64,000 nucleotides of DNA from an uncultured Porphyromonadaceae bacterium (lineage in GTDB: Bacteria; Bacteroidota; Bacteroidia; Bacteroidales; Muribaculaceae): positions 62,001 through 126,000 of the forward strand of contig UQUV01000002.1 in assembly GCA_900544305.1 (NCBI GenBank), read 5' to 3'. A model generated the notes under the pieces. The model was not told where the DNA came from. It saw only the letters and a list, made by a program, of their open reading frames with translations, and did no database searches. This document shows, in pieces, positions 7,641 through 16,729 of this stretch (the stretch's first letter is position 1; every line of letters starts with the position of its first letter). A program made the position numbers and the translations under genes.

Positions 7641-10067
7641 CTACTTGATAATTAATTTACCGGTGTAGACATTTCCTTCTGTCCTGACTTTTGCCACATA
7701 AATGCCGGCAGAAAGACTTTCGGTTGCAATAGCATCAACAGCTTTCTGACTGCTTACCAACGCTCCATTCAAGTTATAGACTTCTACGTCGGCAGTTGTA
7801 CCAAGCTGTACCGGTGTGCCGGCTGCGGCAGGGTTAGGATACAATTTCACTGTACCGTTGTTTACTACCTCGTTCACACCGCTCGGGTCAGTGTAAACGG
7901 CTGCATAAGTCGGCACCTGAATTTCAAACGGCGTGCCCTTTGCCGATGCCCCAAGGTCAAAACGCAAGGTTGTGATGGTAATAGGATAAATGGCGATATC
8001 GTTAATATCCCAAATGTCTTTGAACGACAGGTTGAATGTGGAAACCTGATTCTTCGGAAGTTCTGTTTCTGTAAATGCCCATGAAGAAGCCAGTTCGCCG
8101 AGAGCGTTCATGGCTGTTACGCTCACCTTCTTCATCTGAACTTCACCCGGATTAACGCTGATGCGCAAGCCTTCCGGCAAGCTCCATACGTCTACACGGC
8201 GGTCAACCGAGATATAGGCACCGCGAGAAGAACCATTACCCACATAGTTCAATTTGAATCCTTCGCCGAGTTGGGAAACGGTCAAGTCTGTACCGCCCAC
8301 CTGACGGAAGGTCCAGTCTTCGGCTGTTCCGAATTCACGATAAACCGGCATTACATCACCTTCCGGAATTTCAACTGATACGTTGAGATTGCCAACGAAA
8401 TCACCGACCTTACCAGTTACAACAGCAGTACCGTTGCTAACACCTTTCAACAAACCTGTACCGGCTTCAACAGTTGCCACGGCTTCGTTGTCTGAGCTCC
8501 ATGCCAAAGCTGACGGATTCATCGGCATTTCCGATTCGTTCACAAGTGCATTCACTTCTACCGTATATTCACGCTTGTTGTCGAGCACGACATTCGACAG
8601 ACGGAGTTTCACGTTGTCGCTTGCTGCTACCGTTACAGGAATGTCTGCTGTCAGGCCATTGTATTCAGCCTTCAAGGCACCGATACCGTCGCCTGTTCCA
8701 TAGAAAGTTGTGCCGTCGTTGATAATTTCACCGATTTTCGGGTCACACGACAAGGTAACGCCCTGCACATCCGTATCAATCAACATGCCGTATTGGTTAT
8801 AGCCGTAGAATTTCGGTGTATAGATACCGTATTTCGGGAAGTTCATAGCCCAATCCACGAAACGGATTTCTGTAATCTCTTTGTCTTGCGGAGCTTTCAA
8901 TACGCAATAAACGCCATTACCAACAGAGCGTTCCTTACCGTCGCTCGGAACATTCATTGTGCCCAGCGGTTGCAGGAAGAGTGAAGAAGAACCTCCACCG
9001 TCAATATTGATACCCCATGTACCGCCAACCCACTTCATCATGTCGGCAAGTTCCACATAAGTTGCGCCGGAAGAAATGGCAGAACGGCCGTCGACAACGG
9101 CAAAAATCATTTTCGACTTGTCGCTGTTGTAGCCCAACATTGTGCGCGGGTGACGGGAATAGTCGCCTTGCGGAACTGTTTCTCCGTTCATCAGGAAGAT
9201 GGTGTTACCGCCCACCATTTGAGTAATATTGGGAGCAATGCCTCCGTATTGGTCCAAAGTCTGCGTAAATACCAATTCTATTTCGTCGCCTTCCTTCAAG
9301 GCAGTCAGCTCAGCCGCACGGGAGCCCGATGCACTCAGCACAGCCTGTCCCTCGGCAATGACGCGGTTACCGGTAGTCGATACAGCACCCGTTACCTTTG
9401 CCTTGATCGGTGCATTCACCTTCCAGGTCTCACCCGGAAGCAGTTCCAATGCCACTTCTGTCGTACCGGCAGGAGTATGCGTAAACTTACCGTTCAGGCT
9501 GTTGAACACAATCAGCTCATTGTCGCCCAAACGTTCGTTGACACGGGTAAGCGCAACCGGAGCTGCACCATTCACGCTATAAGTATAGGAAGCGGTAATA
9601 TTGGAAGTCCAAGGAGTAGTGGCACCTTCAAAAACAAAATGCGGACCACCCACGGCAACAGTTCCCACCATTCCATTCTGCACGGAACCGTTCACCGGCG
9701 CACCGACATCCACTTGAGTTTCAAAAAAGTCGCCGTTCACTGCGGCATAATAGATTTCCGAATCCGTTGTCTTACGGAGAGCATGAGCAGAAATATCCTC
9801 TGTACCGATAACGGAGTCACGTCCCAGTTCCGTACGGAATTCAAGGTTTTGCTGGGCTGTCGCAACTTCCAGATAGAAAGTGCGGAAAGTAAGCGAAGGT
9901 CCGGTAAACTTGATAGCCGTATAATAACTCTCCGGTCCTACTTTTGAGTGTTGAAGCGTATCAACCGAGTAGGTGTTTCCATCGATAACCGTAGTCGTCA
10001 AAGCATGGCTCATTGACACTGACAGCATCATGGTAGCGATTAAAAGTAATGGTTTTTTCATAGACAA
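7641..10067 (-). CDS. Secreted phosphodiester glycosidase (NAGPA family), copy 3
   Basis: 808 residues: signal peptide (1-22, ending SHA), NAGPA domain (VVDGRSAISSG, INIDGGGSSSLF, PSDGKERSVGNGVY), Ig-like domain, beta-rich domain, T9SS type A tail (VKLYPNPAAAG ... LSAGIYVAKV ... GKLIIK). It is the first gene of the three-gene operon; a promoter-like sequence lies 31 bp upstream. Its final 718 bp (about 7641-8358) form a long inverted repeat with the end of the divergent copy 4, so homologous recombination could exchange heads between the two. Export across the outer membrane by T9SS and surface attachment are inferred from the tail. Confidence 0.9.
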   Translation of the reverse strand: MSMKKPLLLIATMMLSVSMSHALTTTVIDGNTYSVDTLQHSKVGPESYYTAIKFTGPSLTFRTFYLEVATAQQNLEFRTELGRDSVIGTEDISAHALRKTTDSEIYYAAVNGDFFETQVDVGAPVNGSVQNGMVGTVAVGGPHFVFEGATTPWTSNITASYTYSVNGAAPVALTRVNERLGDNELIVFNSLNGKFTHTPAGTTEVALELLPGETWKVNAPIKAKVTGAVSTTGNRVIAEGQAVLSASGSRAAELTALKEGDEIELVFTQTLDQYGGIAPNITQMVGGNTIFLMNGETVPQGDYSRHPRTMLGYNSDKSKMIFAVVDGRSAISSGATYVELADMMKWVGGTWGINIDGGGSSSLFLQPLGTMNVPSDGKERSVGNGVYCVLKAPQDKEITEIRFVDWAMNFPKYGIYTPKFYGYNQYGMLIDTDVQGVTLSCDPKIGEIINDGTTFYGTGDGIGALKAEYNGLTADIPVTVAASDNVKLRLSNVVLDNKREYTVEVNALVNESEMPMNPSALAWSSDNEAVATVEAGTGLLKGVSNGTAVVTGKVGDFVGNLNVSVEIPEGDVMPVYREFGTAEDWTFRQVGGTDLTVSQLGEGFKLNYVGNGSSRGAYISVDRRVDVWSLPEGLRISVNPGEVQMKKVSVTAMNALGELASSWAFTETELPKNQVSTFNLSFKDIWDINDIAIYPITITTLRFDLGASAKGTPFEIQVPTYAAVYTDPSGVNEVVNNGTVKLYPNPAAAGTPVQLGTTADVEVYNLNGALVSSQKAVDAIATESLSAGIYVAKVRTEGNVYTGKLIIK

Positions 10068-10097
10068 AATGTATTAGGTTGTAAAAATAATCTTCCT

Positions 10098-10128
10098 CAA
10101 AATTAGCGATATAAATCAAACCGAGAAA
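10098..10128 (-). promoter_or_regulatory. Bacteroidetes-type promoter for the three-gene glycosidase operon
   Basis: On the minus strand TAATTTTG (10098-10105, exact TAnnTTTG) is preceded by TTTC 19 nt upstream (10125-10128), close to the TTTG -33 box. It lies 31 bp before the ATG at 10067. The rest of the 210-bp divergent gap to 10278 must hold the promoter of copy 4, for which I find no exact box. Confidence 0.6.
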
Positions 10129-10277
10129 GGAATATTGTTGAATCTTTGTATTTAATGGTTAAATTATGCAAACCCAAAGTGTTATTCACAAACAAGAGCA
10201 CTCCAAATAAATTATTCTGCTTACCTTAGCCCTATAAACTTTAACATAACCCATACAAATTTCAAATCAGTTGTAAT

Positions 10278-12725
10278 ATGAGAAACATTATTACACCTTT
10301 ATTACTTTTATCGACAGCTCTGACTTTCAACAGTTTTGCTACTACATGGCAAATTCGCGACACAGAGTACACGGTCGACACGCTGCAACATGTGAAAATA
10401 GGCCCGGGAACAACGGCCACACAGTTGAAACTGAACGGAGCCAAGAAGTTCCGCGTATTCTACACAACCACCAATCTGGACAACTCAAAAGTAGATGTAC
10501 GCACTGTTAAGGCCAACAACAAGTACGCCAGTTGCGCCACCGTTCCGGCAATGGCACAGGCTGCCACCACAGCTTCCGGCGAGACCTACTTTGCCGGTGT
10601 CAACGCTGACTTCTTCGGCAACTCCGCCCCTATCGGCTATGCAGTAGTTGACGGCGATGTCTACCGCTCTCCGATGAGTGCCGGTTGGGCATCATTCGGT
10701 TTCGGAACCGAACGCAAACCCGTTATCGGCGCAAGTGCAGCCATCTCGGCTACGGCTACCATCAACGGCACTGTCACCACCATCAACGGTATCAACGTAA
10801 CGCGCGGTGAAAACAACCTTATCCTCTATTCTCCGCAAAACGGCAGCGACACAGGTACAAACCCTTACGGTACTGAAGTACTTTTAGAACCGGTAGACGG
10901 CAAAATGGGAATCCTCGGCAGAACGACAAAAATGAAAGTAGTCGGTGCGCCGGTTTCCAATGAAGGCAAAATGAATATTCCGGCAAACGGCTATGTGCTC
11001 TCCGGCCACGGAACAGCAGCAACACTGCTGAACGGACTGACCGAAGGTACGGAAATCGAAATAAAAGCGTGGGCAAGCTATGACGGTGTCGACGTAATGG
11101 ACATCACCCAAATGGCAGGCGGACAACCGGTAATCCTTAAAGACGGCGTTGTTCTCGACACAGAAGGCGCTATCGACCACCTCGTTGCCAACAACCCACG
11201 TACTGCCGTAGGCTACAACGACAAGAACGAACTTGTCATGCTGGTTGTAGACGGCCGTTCGGCAATTTCTGACGGATGTGTATCCAAAGAATTGGCCGAC
11301 ATCATGAAGAACGTAGGCTGCTCCGATGCTCTGAACTTCGACGGCGGCGGTTCTTCTACAATGTACTGCGGTCCGAAACTGGGCATTATCAACAACCCGA
11401 GCGACGGTAACCCGCGTTCAGTGACCAATGGTCTGTTCCTGGTAGCAACCGGCGACGAAACGAACAACGAAATTGCCGCTATTGAATTTAAAGATGCCGA
11501 CAGCCAGCGCACTGTCAACCTACCGCAATACGGCATCTACACTCCGGAATTCTACGGCTTCAACAACGATGAAATCCTTGTGGACACCAAAGTGGAAGGC
11601 GTAACCCTTACTCTTGAAGGCGACAACGCTGCTTACGGAGAAGTGACAAACGACGGCAAGAGCCTGTATATCACTGCGGCAGAAGGCAATTTCGCACTGA
11701 CAGCCAACTACAACGGAATCAAAAAATCCGTTCCGGTAGCCATCAAGCCGGGCGAAATTTCATTCCGACTTCCGAAAGTGCTTATAAGCAATCGTAAAGG
11801 CTACACAGTAGAAGCCATTTCTACGAATCTTGCAGGAAGCATGCCGCTTGACAACCGTGCCTTTACATGGACAACCAACGACGATGCAATCGCCACTATC
11901 GACAATACGGGCTTTGTAAAAGGCGTAGCCAACGGTACGACAACCGTTTCCGGAGAAGTCGACAGCAAGGCTTATACTTTGGAAGTGGTAGTCGAAAATC
12001 CTGAAAGCGACGTGATGCCGATATACCGCGAATTCGGAACAGCCGAAGACTGGACTTTCCGTCAGGTGGGCGGTACAGATTTGACCGTTTCACAACTCGG
12101 CGACGGCTTTAAACTGAACTATGTGGGTAATGGTTCTTCTCGCGGTGCCTATATTTCGGTTGACCGCCGTGTTGACGTTTGGAGCTTGCCGGAAGGCTTG
12201 CGCATCAGCGTTAATCCGGGTGAAGTTTCAATGAAAAAAGTGAGCGTGACAGCCATGAACGCTCTTGGCGAACTGGCCTCCGCATGGGCATTCACGGAAA
12301 CAGAGCTTCCGAAAAATCAGGTTTCTACATTCAACCTGTCGTTCAAGGACGTATGGAACATTGATGACATTGCCATTTATCCTATCACCATCACTACACT
12401 CCGTTTCGACTTGGGAACATCGGCTAAAGGCACAGCCTACGAAATTCAGGTGCCGACGTATGCCGCCGTTTATACCGACCCGAGCGGTGTTGAAAACATT
12501 GAAGGCAACAATACAATAAAATTGTATCCTAACCCGGTAGCCGCCGGAACACCGGTACAGCTTGGCACGACTGCCGATGTGGAAGTCTACAACTTGAACG
12601 GTGCGCTCGTCAGCAGCCAAACAGCTGTTGATGCGATTGCAACCGAAGGACTTGCAGCCGGTATCTATGTTGTGAAAGTGAACGCCGAAGGCAATATCCG
12701 GACAGCCAAACTGATTATCCGATAA
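10278..12725 (+). CDS. Secreted phosphodiester glycosidase (NAGPA family), divergent copy 4
   Basis: 815 residues: signal peptide (1-21), NAGPA domain (VVDGRSAISDG, LNFDGGGSSTMY, PSDGNPRSVTNGLF), a diverged Ig-like region (about 400-575, FTWTTNDDAIATIDNTGFVKGV), then from DVMPIYREFG (about residue 577) to the end near identity with copies 1-3, including the T9SS tail. The shift from divergent to near-identical sequence is abrupt and lies at a different point (about 577) from that shared by copies 1-3 (about 405), which points to gene conversion or domain swapping. One residue in the PSDGxxR motif differs (NPR instead of KER). Monocistronic, with a strong terminator just after the stop. Confidence 0.9.
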   Translation: MRNIITPLLLLSTALTFNSFATTWQIRDTEYTVDTLQHVKIGPGTTATQLKLNGAKKFRVFYTTTNLDNSKVDVRTVKANNKYASCATVPAMAQAATTASGETYFAGVNADFFGNSAPIGYAVVDGDVYRSPMSAGWASFGFGTERKPVIGASAAISATATINGTVTTINGINVTRGENNLILYSPQNGSDTGTNPYGTEVLLEPVDGKMGILGRTTKMKVVGAPVSNEGKMNIPANGYVLSGHGTAATLLNGLTEGTEIEIKAWASYDGVDVMDITQMAGGQPVILKDGVVLDTEGAIDHLVANNPRTAVGYNDKNELVMLVVDGRSAISDGCVSKELADIMKNVGCSDALNFDGGGSSTMYCGPKLGIINNPSDGNPRSVTNGLFLVATGDETNNEIAAIEFKDADSQRTVNLPQYGIYTPEFYGFNNDEILVDTKVEGVTLTLEGDNAAYGEVTNDGKSLYITAAEGNFALTANYNGIKKSVPVAIKPGEISFRLPKVLISNRKGYTVEAISTNLAGSMPLDNRAFTWTTNDDAIATIDNTGFVKGVANGTTTVSGEVDSKAYTLEVVVENPESDVMPIYREFGTAEDWTFRQVGGTDLTVSQLGDGFKLNYVGNGSSRGAYISVDRRVDVWSLPEGLRISVNPGEVSMKKVSVTAMNALGELASAWAFTETELPKNQVSTFNLSFKDVWNIDDIAIYPITITTLRFDLGTSAKGTAYEIQVPTYAAVYTDPSGVENIEGNNTIKLYPNPVAAGTPVQLGTTADVEVYNLNGALVSSQTAVDAIATEGLAAGIYVVKVNAEGNIRTAKLIIR

Positions 12726-12748
12726 AAATTCTACAAATCATAAAAACA

Positions 12749-12782
12749 GGGCTGACTTCATTCGCGAGGTCAGCCCATTTTT
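12749..12782 (+). terminator. Rho-independent terminator after glycosidase copy 4
   Basis: GGGCTGAC ... GTCAGCCC hairpin (8 bp perfect, 12-nt loop) followed by ATTTTTATTA, 24 bp after the stop at 12725. Confidence 0.9.
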
Positions 12783-12896
12783 ATTACCACTATAGCAAAA
12801 CAATTGACCGGCTAATTCCCCTGTTTCCGAATATACAACGAACCAACTGTATTTTATCAAATTATCAAATTGGTATTACAGAAAACCTTATTGGTA

Positions 12897-12927
12897 TCTG
12901 AACAATTTTGAGTGTTTCCGATATTTG
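12897..12927 (+). promoter_or_regulatory. Promoter of the radical SAM pair
   Basis: TCTG (12897-12900), 19 nt, GATATTTG (12920-12927): a near match to TTTG-N19-TAnnTTTG. It sits 23 bp before the ATG at 12950 and supports that start over the earlier in-frame TTG at 12908. Confidence 0.5.
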
Positions 12928-12949
12928 CATCCACAAAAACACAACGCCA

Positions 12950-13627
12950 ATGACCGTATGCATCAAATCCCTCATTAAGAACATGAACCTTGTGATAGGT
13001 TGCACCATTGGATGCAATTATTGCTATGCAAGAAATAACTGCAAACGGTTTCACATGACCGATAACTTCGCCGTTCCTGAATATATGAGCCGGAAACTAC
13101 ATCTTATAGACAATCCTAAACCACATGTCTGGCTGCTCACAGGAATGAGCGACTTCTCTGATTGGCAACCTGCCTGGAGGGAGGAAATATTTAACCGCAT
13201 GAGCGTGAATCCTCAACATTCATACATTTTTCTGACGAAACGCCCCGAACGAATCGACTTCCAGACAGACGACGGAAACGTATGGATGGGAGTTACGGTG
13301 ACCCGAGCGTCTGAAAAGAAACGGTTAAGCGATTTGAAAAAATACATTCGCGCCCGACATTATCATGCCACCTTTGAACCTCTCTTCGAAGATATCGGCG
13401 AAATAAATCTGGAGGGATTCGAATGGATTGTCGTTGGAACGGAAACCGGCAAAAGAAAAGGGAAAGTGGATGCAAAACCCGAATGGGTGCTTCACATTGT
13501 GGAACAGGCAAAAAAGCATCACATACCGGTTTTTATGAAAGAAGACCTTCTACCCATCATGGGAGAAGAACGGATGATACAGGAATTACCGAAACAATTT
13601 ACCGATAGAATATGGAACAGGAAATAA
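12950..13627 (+). CDS. Radical SAM mobile pair protein A (DUF5131/Gp37-like)
   Basis: 225 residues from ATG 12950. Near the N-terminus is a CX3CX2C iron-sulfur motif (CTIGCNYC, then YARNN), as in radical SAM enzymes; the family is close to phage Gp37/Gp68-like DUF5131 proteins (HVWLLTGMSDFSDWQPAW, SYIFLTKRPERI, WMGVTV, FEPLFEDIG, IVVGTETG). I recognise it as the 'A' member of the radical SAM mobile pair, which always occurs beside the 'B' protein; the reaction is unknown. The 3' end overlaps the pair-B gene by 16 bp. An upstream TTG start (12908) would lie inside the promoter and is less likely. Confidence 0.8.
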   Translation: MTVCIKSLIKNMNLVIGCTIGCNYCYARNNCKRFHMTDNFAVPEYMSRKLHLIDNPKPHVWLLTGMSDFSDWQPAWREEIFNRMSVNPQHSYIFLTKRPERIDFQTDDGNVWMGVTVTRASEKKRLSDLKKYIRARHYHATFEPLFEDIGEINLEGFEWIVVGTETGKRKGKVDAKPEWVLHIVEQAKKHHIPVFMKEDLLPIMGEERMIQELPKQFTDRIWNRK

Positions 13628-14487
13628 TTAAAGACATTGATGTGCAAAGCGTAATGACGAAATCTTCATTACCCGTTGGCGGCTATTCGGTAAATCCCTA
13701 CGTGGGCTGTCCGCATGCTTGCAGATACTGCTACGCTTCGTTCATGAAACGCTTTACCGGACATGCAGAACCATGGGGTACGTTTCTCGATGTGAAGCAT
13801 TGGAAGCCAATAGGCAATCCGCACAAGTTCGACGGGCAACGGATAGTTATCGGTTCGGTGACCGACGGATATAATCCGTATGAGGAAGAATTTCTCCGCA
13901 CACGCAAGCTATTGGAAGAACTGAAAGGAACGACTGCTGAAATCATGATTTGCACAAAGTCCGACCTGGTGTTGCGCGACCTTGATTTGCTGAAAAGCTT
14001 TCCGAAAGTAACGGTTTCCTGGTCAGTCAACACGCTCGACGAACAGTTCAGACTCGACATGGACCGTGCCGTAAGCATAGAACGCAGACTCTACGCCATG
14101 AAGCAAGTCTACGATGCCGGCATACGCACCGTTTGTTTTATCTCTCCGATTTTTCCCGGCATTACAGATGTAAAAGCGATTATTAATCAAGTAAAAGATT
14201 TTACAGATTTAATATGGTTGGAAAATCTGAACCTTCGCGGACAATTTAAGGGTGACATCATGAACTACATACACGAAAAGCATCCGGAACTTGCTCCTCT
14301 GTATGATGAAATCTACAACAAGAAACGGATGGATTACTGGAAGACACTGGAACAGGAAATCTCCACGTTCGCCCGTGAAGAAGGTTATCCTTATAGAATA
14401 AACGATTTGCCTTACGGGCGATCTTTACATGGGAAACCCGTCATAGTCAATTATTTCTATCATGAAAAAATCAGACTGCGCAAATAG
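13612..14487 (+). CDS. Radical SAM mobile pair protein B
   Basis: 291 residues. The radical SAM cluster motif CPHACRYC (CX3CX2C) follows VNPYVG near residue 33; later motifs include GSVTDGYNPYE, CTKSDLVLRDLDLL, VSWSVNTLD and FISPIFPGITD, typical of the SplB-like radical SAM fold. The gene starts 16 bp inside pair A and ends 3 bp before the convergent AraC gene. The pair is found scattered through gut bacteria, often in mobile contexts; no integrase or transposase is adjacent here. Function is unknown; it may act on a nucleic acid or a peptide, but nothing in the sequence decides this. Confidence 0.85.
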   Translation: MEQEIIKDIDVQSVMTKSSLPVGGYSVNPYVGCPHACRYCYASFMKRFTGHAEPWGTFLDVKHWKPIGNPHKFDGQRIVIGSVTDGYNPYEEEFLRTRKLLEELKGTTAEIMICTKSDLVLRDLDLLKSFPKVTVSWSVNTLDEQFRLDMDRAVSIERRLYAMKQVYDAGIRTVCFISPIFPGITDVKAIINQVKDFTDLIWLENLNLRGQFKGDIMNYIHEKHPELAPLYDEIYNKKRMDYWKTLEQEISTFAREEGYPYRINDLPYGRSLHGKPVIVNYFYHEKIRLRK

Positions 14488-14489
14488 TC

Positions 14490-15398
14490 TCATCTGATTG
14501 ACCTGACAAATTCACTAATCGTCTGTCCAGTCATCTGCTTGAAAAAGCGCATCAGATGATTAGGTTCGGAAAAGTGCAGGCGGTAGGCTATCTCCTTTAC
14601 CGACAAGCCGGAAAACAGCAAATCGTTCTTTACCTCCTGCAACAGGCGCTGCTTCAGCAAATGTACGGCCGACAGACCAAACTCCCGCATAACAGCCTTA
14701 TTGAGCGTCACCCGGCTGATATTCATCAACTCTGCATAATCAGCCACATGCGTTTTCTCGGCAATATGCTTTTCAAGAAGTTCTTTATAGTGATAGGCAT
14801 AGTTATTGAGAGGTGGAGTAAACGGCAGGTTAAAACGCCGGGCATAAAATCGGTTCAACTCCAACAGGAACTGATACAGATAAGCAACAATCATATGATA
14901 ACTGTCGGCTACAGGCTCGCGCAATTCCCTTTTCATCTGCCGTAACAAGCCAAGAAAATACGACATTTCCGCCTCTTGCATGTCAAAACAGGTAGGATAG
15001 TCATGCTGATAACAATACAGCAGCCTATACATGAAATATTTATCCGACAAGAAATTGTTGATAAACTCTTCCTGAAAGACAAGGAAAGTATAATCCAGTT
15101 TGTCCAAATCCACATGCCACTCCTGCAACTGAAAAGGAGAAATGACAAGCACCATGTTGGAATGCAGTTCGATTCTTTTACCACCCAGCAGCATATAGCC
15201 TTCTGCCCGACGGAAGAAATAGAATTCAAAAAAATCAGTCTTATACTGTTTGCTGAGGTCAAACCATCCCCTTTTTTCCGAACTGTCGGCAGTATTCAGC
15301 AAGAAATCCACCCCACAGGAACTTTTGGAATATTTCAGCAGGGATATATGCCTGGTTGAGCTGCCCGGATAAATACCATATGAATCTTTACGCGCCAT
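14490..15398 (-). CDS. AraC family transcriptional regulator
   Basis: 302 residues. An N-terminal AraC-type sensing region (about 1-190, including FFRRAEGYMLLGGKRIELHSNMVLVISPFQLQEWHVD) precedes two helix-turn-helix motifs at the C-terminus (about 210-300: THVADYAELMNISRVTLNKAVMREFG and LSVKEIAYRLHFSEPNHLMRFFKQMTG). It probably responds to a small ligand. It is 14 bp downstream of the CorC-like gene on the same strand but is unrelated to that envelope cluster, and it converges on the radical SAM pair. Its target is not evident. Confidence 0.9.
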   Translation of the reverse strand: MARKDSYGIYPGSSTRHISLLKYSKSSCGVDFLLNTADSSEKRGWFDLSKQYKTDFFEFYFFRRAEGYMLLGGKRIELHSNMVLVISPFQLQEWHVDLDKLDYTFLVFQEEFINNFLSDKYFMYRLLYCYQHDYPTCFDMQEAEMSYFLGLLRQMKRELREPVADSYHMIVAYLYQFLLELNRFYARRFNLPFTPPLNNYAYHYKELLEKHIAEKTHVADYAELMNISRVTLNKAVMREFGLSAVHLLKQRLLQEVKNDLLFSGLSVKEIAYRLHFSEPNHLMRFFKQMTGQTISEFVRSIR

Positions 15399-15412
15399 AT
15401 AAAAAAGCGGAA

Positions 15413-16702
15413 CTACTCTTCGTCATTCTTTTCAAGACGCTCTACCCGCACCAGTTCGATTTTCGTGGCGCTCTGTTTCAGAACGGTGAAGCGATAGCCG
15501 TCCAGTTCAAACGATTCGCCCTGCTGTGGCAGTTTTTCAAGGTTATACAGGATATAGCCCGCAAGTGTCTGATATTCATCGTTCTCCGGCAAATCCAGGT
15601 CGTAGAGTTCGTTCATGGTCTCCACCTCTATTCTTCCCGAGAATTCAAAGGTATTGTCATCCACCTTTTCCGACACAATGGTGCGACGGTCGTGTTCATC
15701 CTCGAAATCGCCCAAAATCTCTTCTACAAGGTCCTCAAGGGTTACCAGTCCGCCTGTACCGCCAAACTCGTCCACAATGACGGCAATGCTCTTCTTTTCG
15801 GCAAGCATCTTACGCATCATGTTGCTGGCAAGCATTGACTCGGGCGCATATTCCACAGGCTTGATGCGCGTTTTCCAATCGGCCTCGCGATCAAACATCT
15901 CATTCACATGAATATAGCCCACTACATTGTCGATGTCGCCCCGATAGACGATAATCTTCGAAAAGCCTGTCGCCGTAAAGCGTCGGCGAAGGCGGACAGA
16001 ATCGGTGTGGTCGATGTCAACACCCACGATTTCATTTCGCGGAGTCATGCAGTCGCGCAAATAGGTAGTGGAAAAGTCAAGTGCGTTACGGAATATCTTC
16101 ACCTCATGGTCAATCTCCGCCGGCTCCTCTTCATGCTTCTTGTCGTCGATAGTCTGCTGAATATAGTCGTCGAGTTCTCCCACCGTCAGCAGTCCGGGCC
16201 GCGAAGAGTCGACACGCCCGCCCATCATGCGGATAATCAGTTTGGAAATGGCGGAAGAAAGCAGCGAAATAGGATAAAGCAACAGATAAATCAGGAACAC
16301 CGGCAGGGCGAAATAGCGCATGGTGCCGTTGGGATTGATGCGGAATACGGTTTTCGGCAGAAATTCGCCGGTGACCAGAATGATGCAGGTGGAAATGAGT
16401 GTCTGCATAGTCAGGACAAAAGCACTGTTGTCGGAAACCAGTTCCAGTACAGGCTGCAACAGAACCGCCATGCCCATACCGTAGACTACAAGCATAATGT
16501 TGTTGCCCACCAGCATCGTGGAAATAAACATATCCTGATGGCTGTAGAAGATGTTGATAAGCGAACTTGTCAGTCCTTTCTTCTGCACATCCAAACCCAC
16601 ACGCACCCGATTGGAAGTGATGAAAGCAATCTCCATTCCGGAAAAGAATGCAGAAAACACCATTGACACAATGGTTACTATCAAAGCAGAATTAAAGTCC
16701 AT
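15413..16702 (-). CDS. HlyC/CorC (CNNM) family transporter
   Basis: 429 residues: CNNM/DUF21 membrane domain with about four hydrophobic segments (1-150, start MDFNSALIVTIVSMVFSAFF), a pair of CBS domains (about 195-330, FMTPRNEIVGVDIDH-like TPR motif seen as CMTPRNEIVGVD, and VIVDEFGGTGGLVTLEDLVEEILGD), and a CorC_HlyC C-terminal domain (about 345-425). The family handles Mg2+ or other divalent ions or supports envelope integrity; the related GldE has roles in gliding bacteria. It follows lptC by 27 bp in what looks like an envelope operon starting at coaX. Confidence 0.9.
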   Translation of the reverse strand: MDFNSALIVTIVSMVFSAFFSGMEIAFITSNRVRVGLDVQKKGLTSSLINIFYSHQDMFISTMLVGNNIMLVVYGMGMAVLLQPVLELVSDNSAFVLTMQTLISTCIILVTGEFLPKTVFRINPNGTMRYFALPVFLIYLLLYPISLLSSAISKLIIRMMGGRVDSSRPGLLTVGELDDYIQQTIDDKKHEEEPAEIDHEVKIFRNALDFSTTYLRDCMTPRNEIVGVDIDHTDSVRLRRRFTATGFSKIIVYRGDIDNVVGYIHVNEMFDREADWKTRIKPVEYAPESMLASNMMRKMLAEKKSIAVIVDEFGGTGGLVTLEDLVEEILGDFEDEHDRRTIVSEKVDDNTFEFSGRIEVETMNELYDLDLPENDEYQTLAGYILYNLEKLPQQGESFELDGYRFTVLKQSATKIELVRVERLEKNDEE

Positions 16703-16729
16703 AATACAAATATTGACTACGCAGTCTGT

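Noticed and set aside
6328..7668. A 446-codon open frame on the plus strand
   Set aside because: It is fully antisense to glycosidase copy 2, which has clear domains and motifs; the plus-strand product has no recognisable features.
12908..12949. Earlier TTG start for the radical SAM pair A gene
   Set aside because: The extension overlaps the promoter and does not resemble the family N-terminus.
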